Source: Balanoglossus misakiensis
Taxonomy: Eukaryota > Hemichordata
Assembly: GCA_040954595.2 (NCBI GenBank)
Contig: CM082581.2
Span: 1,736,001-1,800,000 of the forward strand
DNA: 64,000 nt
Direction: 5' to 3'
The notes beneath the pieces are model-generated. The model had not been told where the DNA came from, searched no databases, and saw only the letters and a list, made by a program, of their open reading frames with translations. This document shows, piece after piece, positions 63,691 through 64,000 of this stretch. Numbering within the stretch: the stretch's first letter is position 1; every line of letters begins with the position of its first letter. The translations under genes and the position numbers were made by a program.

Positions 63691-64000
63691 GAGTTTGTTG
63701 CTGCCATTCTTGGGAGGGGAGAAACGATGGCAGAGAGTTTGTTGCCGCCATTCTCGGGAGGGGAGAAATGATGGCAGTGAATTTATTGCCGCCATCCTTG
63801 GGAGGGGAGAAATGATGGCAGTGAATTTATTGCCGCCATCCTTGGGAGGGGAGAAACGATGGCAGAGAGTTTGTTGCCGCCATTCTTGGGAGGGGAGAAA
63901 TGAGAGCAGAGAATTTGTTGCCGCCATTCTTGGGAGGGGATAAATAACCGTTCGGCTGAGAATTTGTTGCCGCCATTCACGGGAGGGGAGAAATGATGGC

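Larger units (their letters stand above)
56313..64000 (-). repeat. 44-bp satellite array, right arm, inverted
   Basis: About 175 units of the same satellite lie in the opposite orientation: on the + strand each reads GGGAGGGGAGAAA, then TGGCAGAGAA, then TTTATTGCCGCCAT. The array is uninterrupted and runs off the right edge. Going away from the island, CTGTTCCC-type units (domain D style) and GTAAACTTT units (domain B/C style) are mixed up to about 60.3 kb. GGCGCC units (domain C style) and shortened CCGCCCCTTGG units follow from about 60.5 to 63.2 kb. The AATACCGG units of domain D are absent. Confidence 0.97.

Noticed and set aside
56320-63990. Plus-strand frames reading MAENLLPPFLGGEK and similar in the right arm
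   Set aside because: These are antisense translations of the same unit and appear equally on the minus strand of the left arm.
1-64000. CRISPR array
   Set aside because: There are no unique spacers; the repeats are directly abutting variants of one sequence, and the context is eukaryotic satellite.
1-64000. Telomeric repeat or rDNA spacer
   Set aside because: There is no TTAGGG-type short repeat, and no rRNA gene sequence at either edge.
1-64000. Intramolecular G-quadruplexes in each satellite unit (GGGAGGGGAG)
   Set aside because: Each unit supplies only two G runs and the next pair is more than 30 bases away, so the usual loop limits are not met; only the island G12 tract qualifies.

Overview
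The window is almost entirely satellite DNA from a eukaryote, most likely an animal; nothing in it identifies the species. About 63 of the 64 kb is one family of 44-bp tandem units, roughly 1,430 copies by length. The unit has a conserved head (ATGGCGGCAA), an AT block (AYAAAYTC), a variable middle and a pyrimidine tail (TTTCTCCCCTCCC). A typical copy is 19763-19806. The array runs in one orientation from 1 to 55311 and in the opposite orientation from 56313 to 64000, and it leaves the window on both sides. I find no intact protein-coding gene, tRNA or rRNA, and no recognised transposon inside the array.

A non-satellite island of about 1.0 kb (55312-56312) separates the two arms. From left to right it holds two clusters of a different AT-rich minisatellite (11 copies of CCCAATATGTAAT at alternating 18- and 22/23-bp steps), a TATA-like box, a perfect 10-bp palindrome, a short protein-like open frame that looks like the last exon of a gene (about 55793-55925, + strand), a G12 run, and 0.36 kb of unclassified, possibly transposon-derived sequence. 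The satellite units touching the island on each side are mirror images. About 138 bp (55174-55311 versus 56449-56313) match with only four differences, share a unit variant seen nowhere else, and stop at the same base of the unit. The locus is therefore an inverted-repeat structure with a defined inner edge, not an array with a random insertion.

The left arm has four domains with different unit variants: A (1 to about 22.3 kb), B (about 22.3-34.9 kb, with a block of A-type sequence copied in), C (about 34.9-42.9 kb, marked by GGCGCC units) and D (about 42.9-55.3 kb, marked by AATACCGG units). On top of an irregular 6-8-unit higher-order cycle (264-352 bp) lie many larger tandem duplications of 0.7 to 7.3 kb, several of them nearly identical. 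The right arm has its own shorter duplications (220-1012 bp) and shows some left-arm variants in partly mirrored order.

The many open reading frames, up to 391 codons, follow from a 44-bp unit with few stop codons and are not genes. The features of interest are the foldback-like architecture, the layered amplification history and the coding-like relic in the island.
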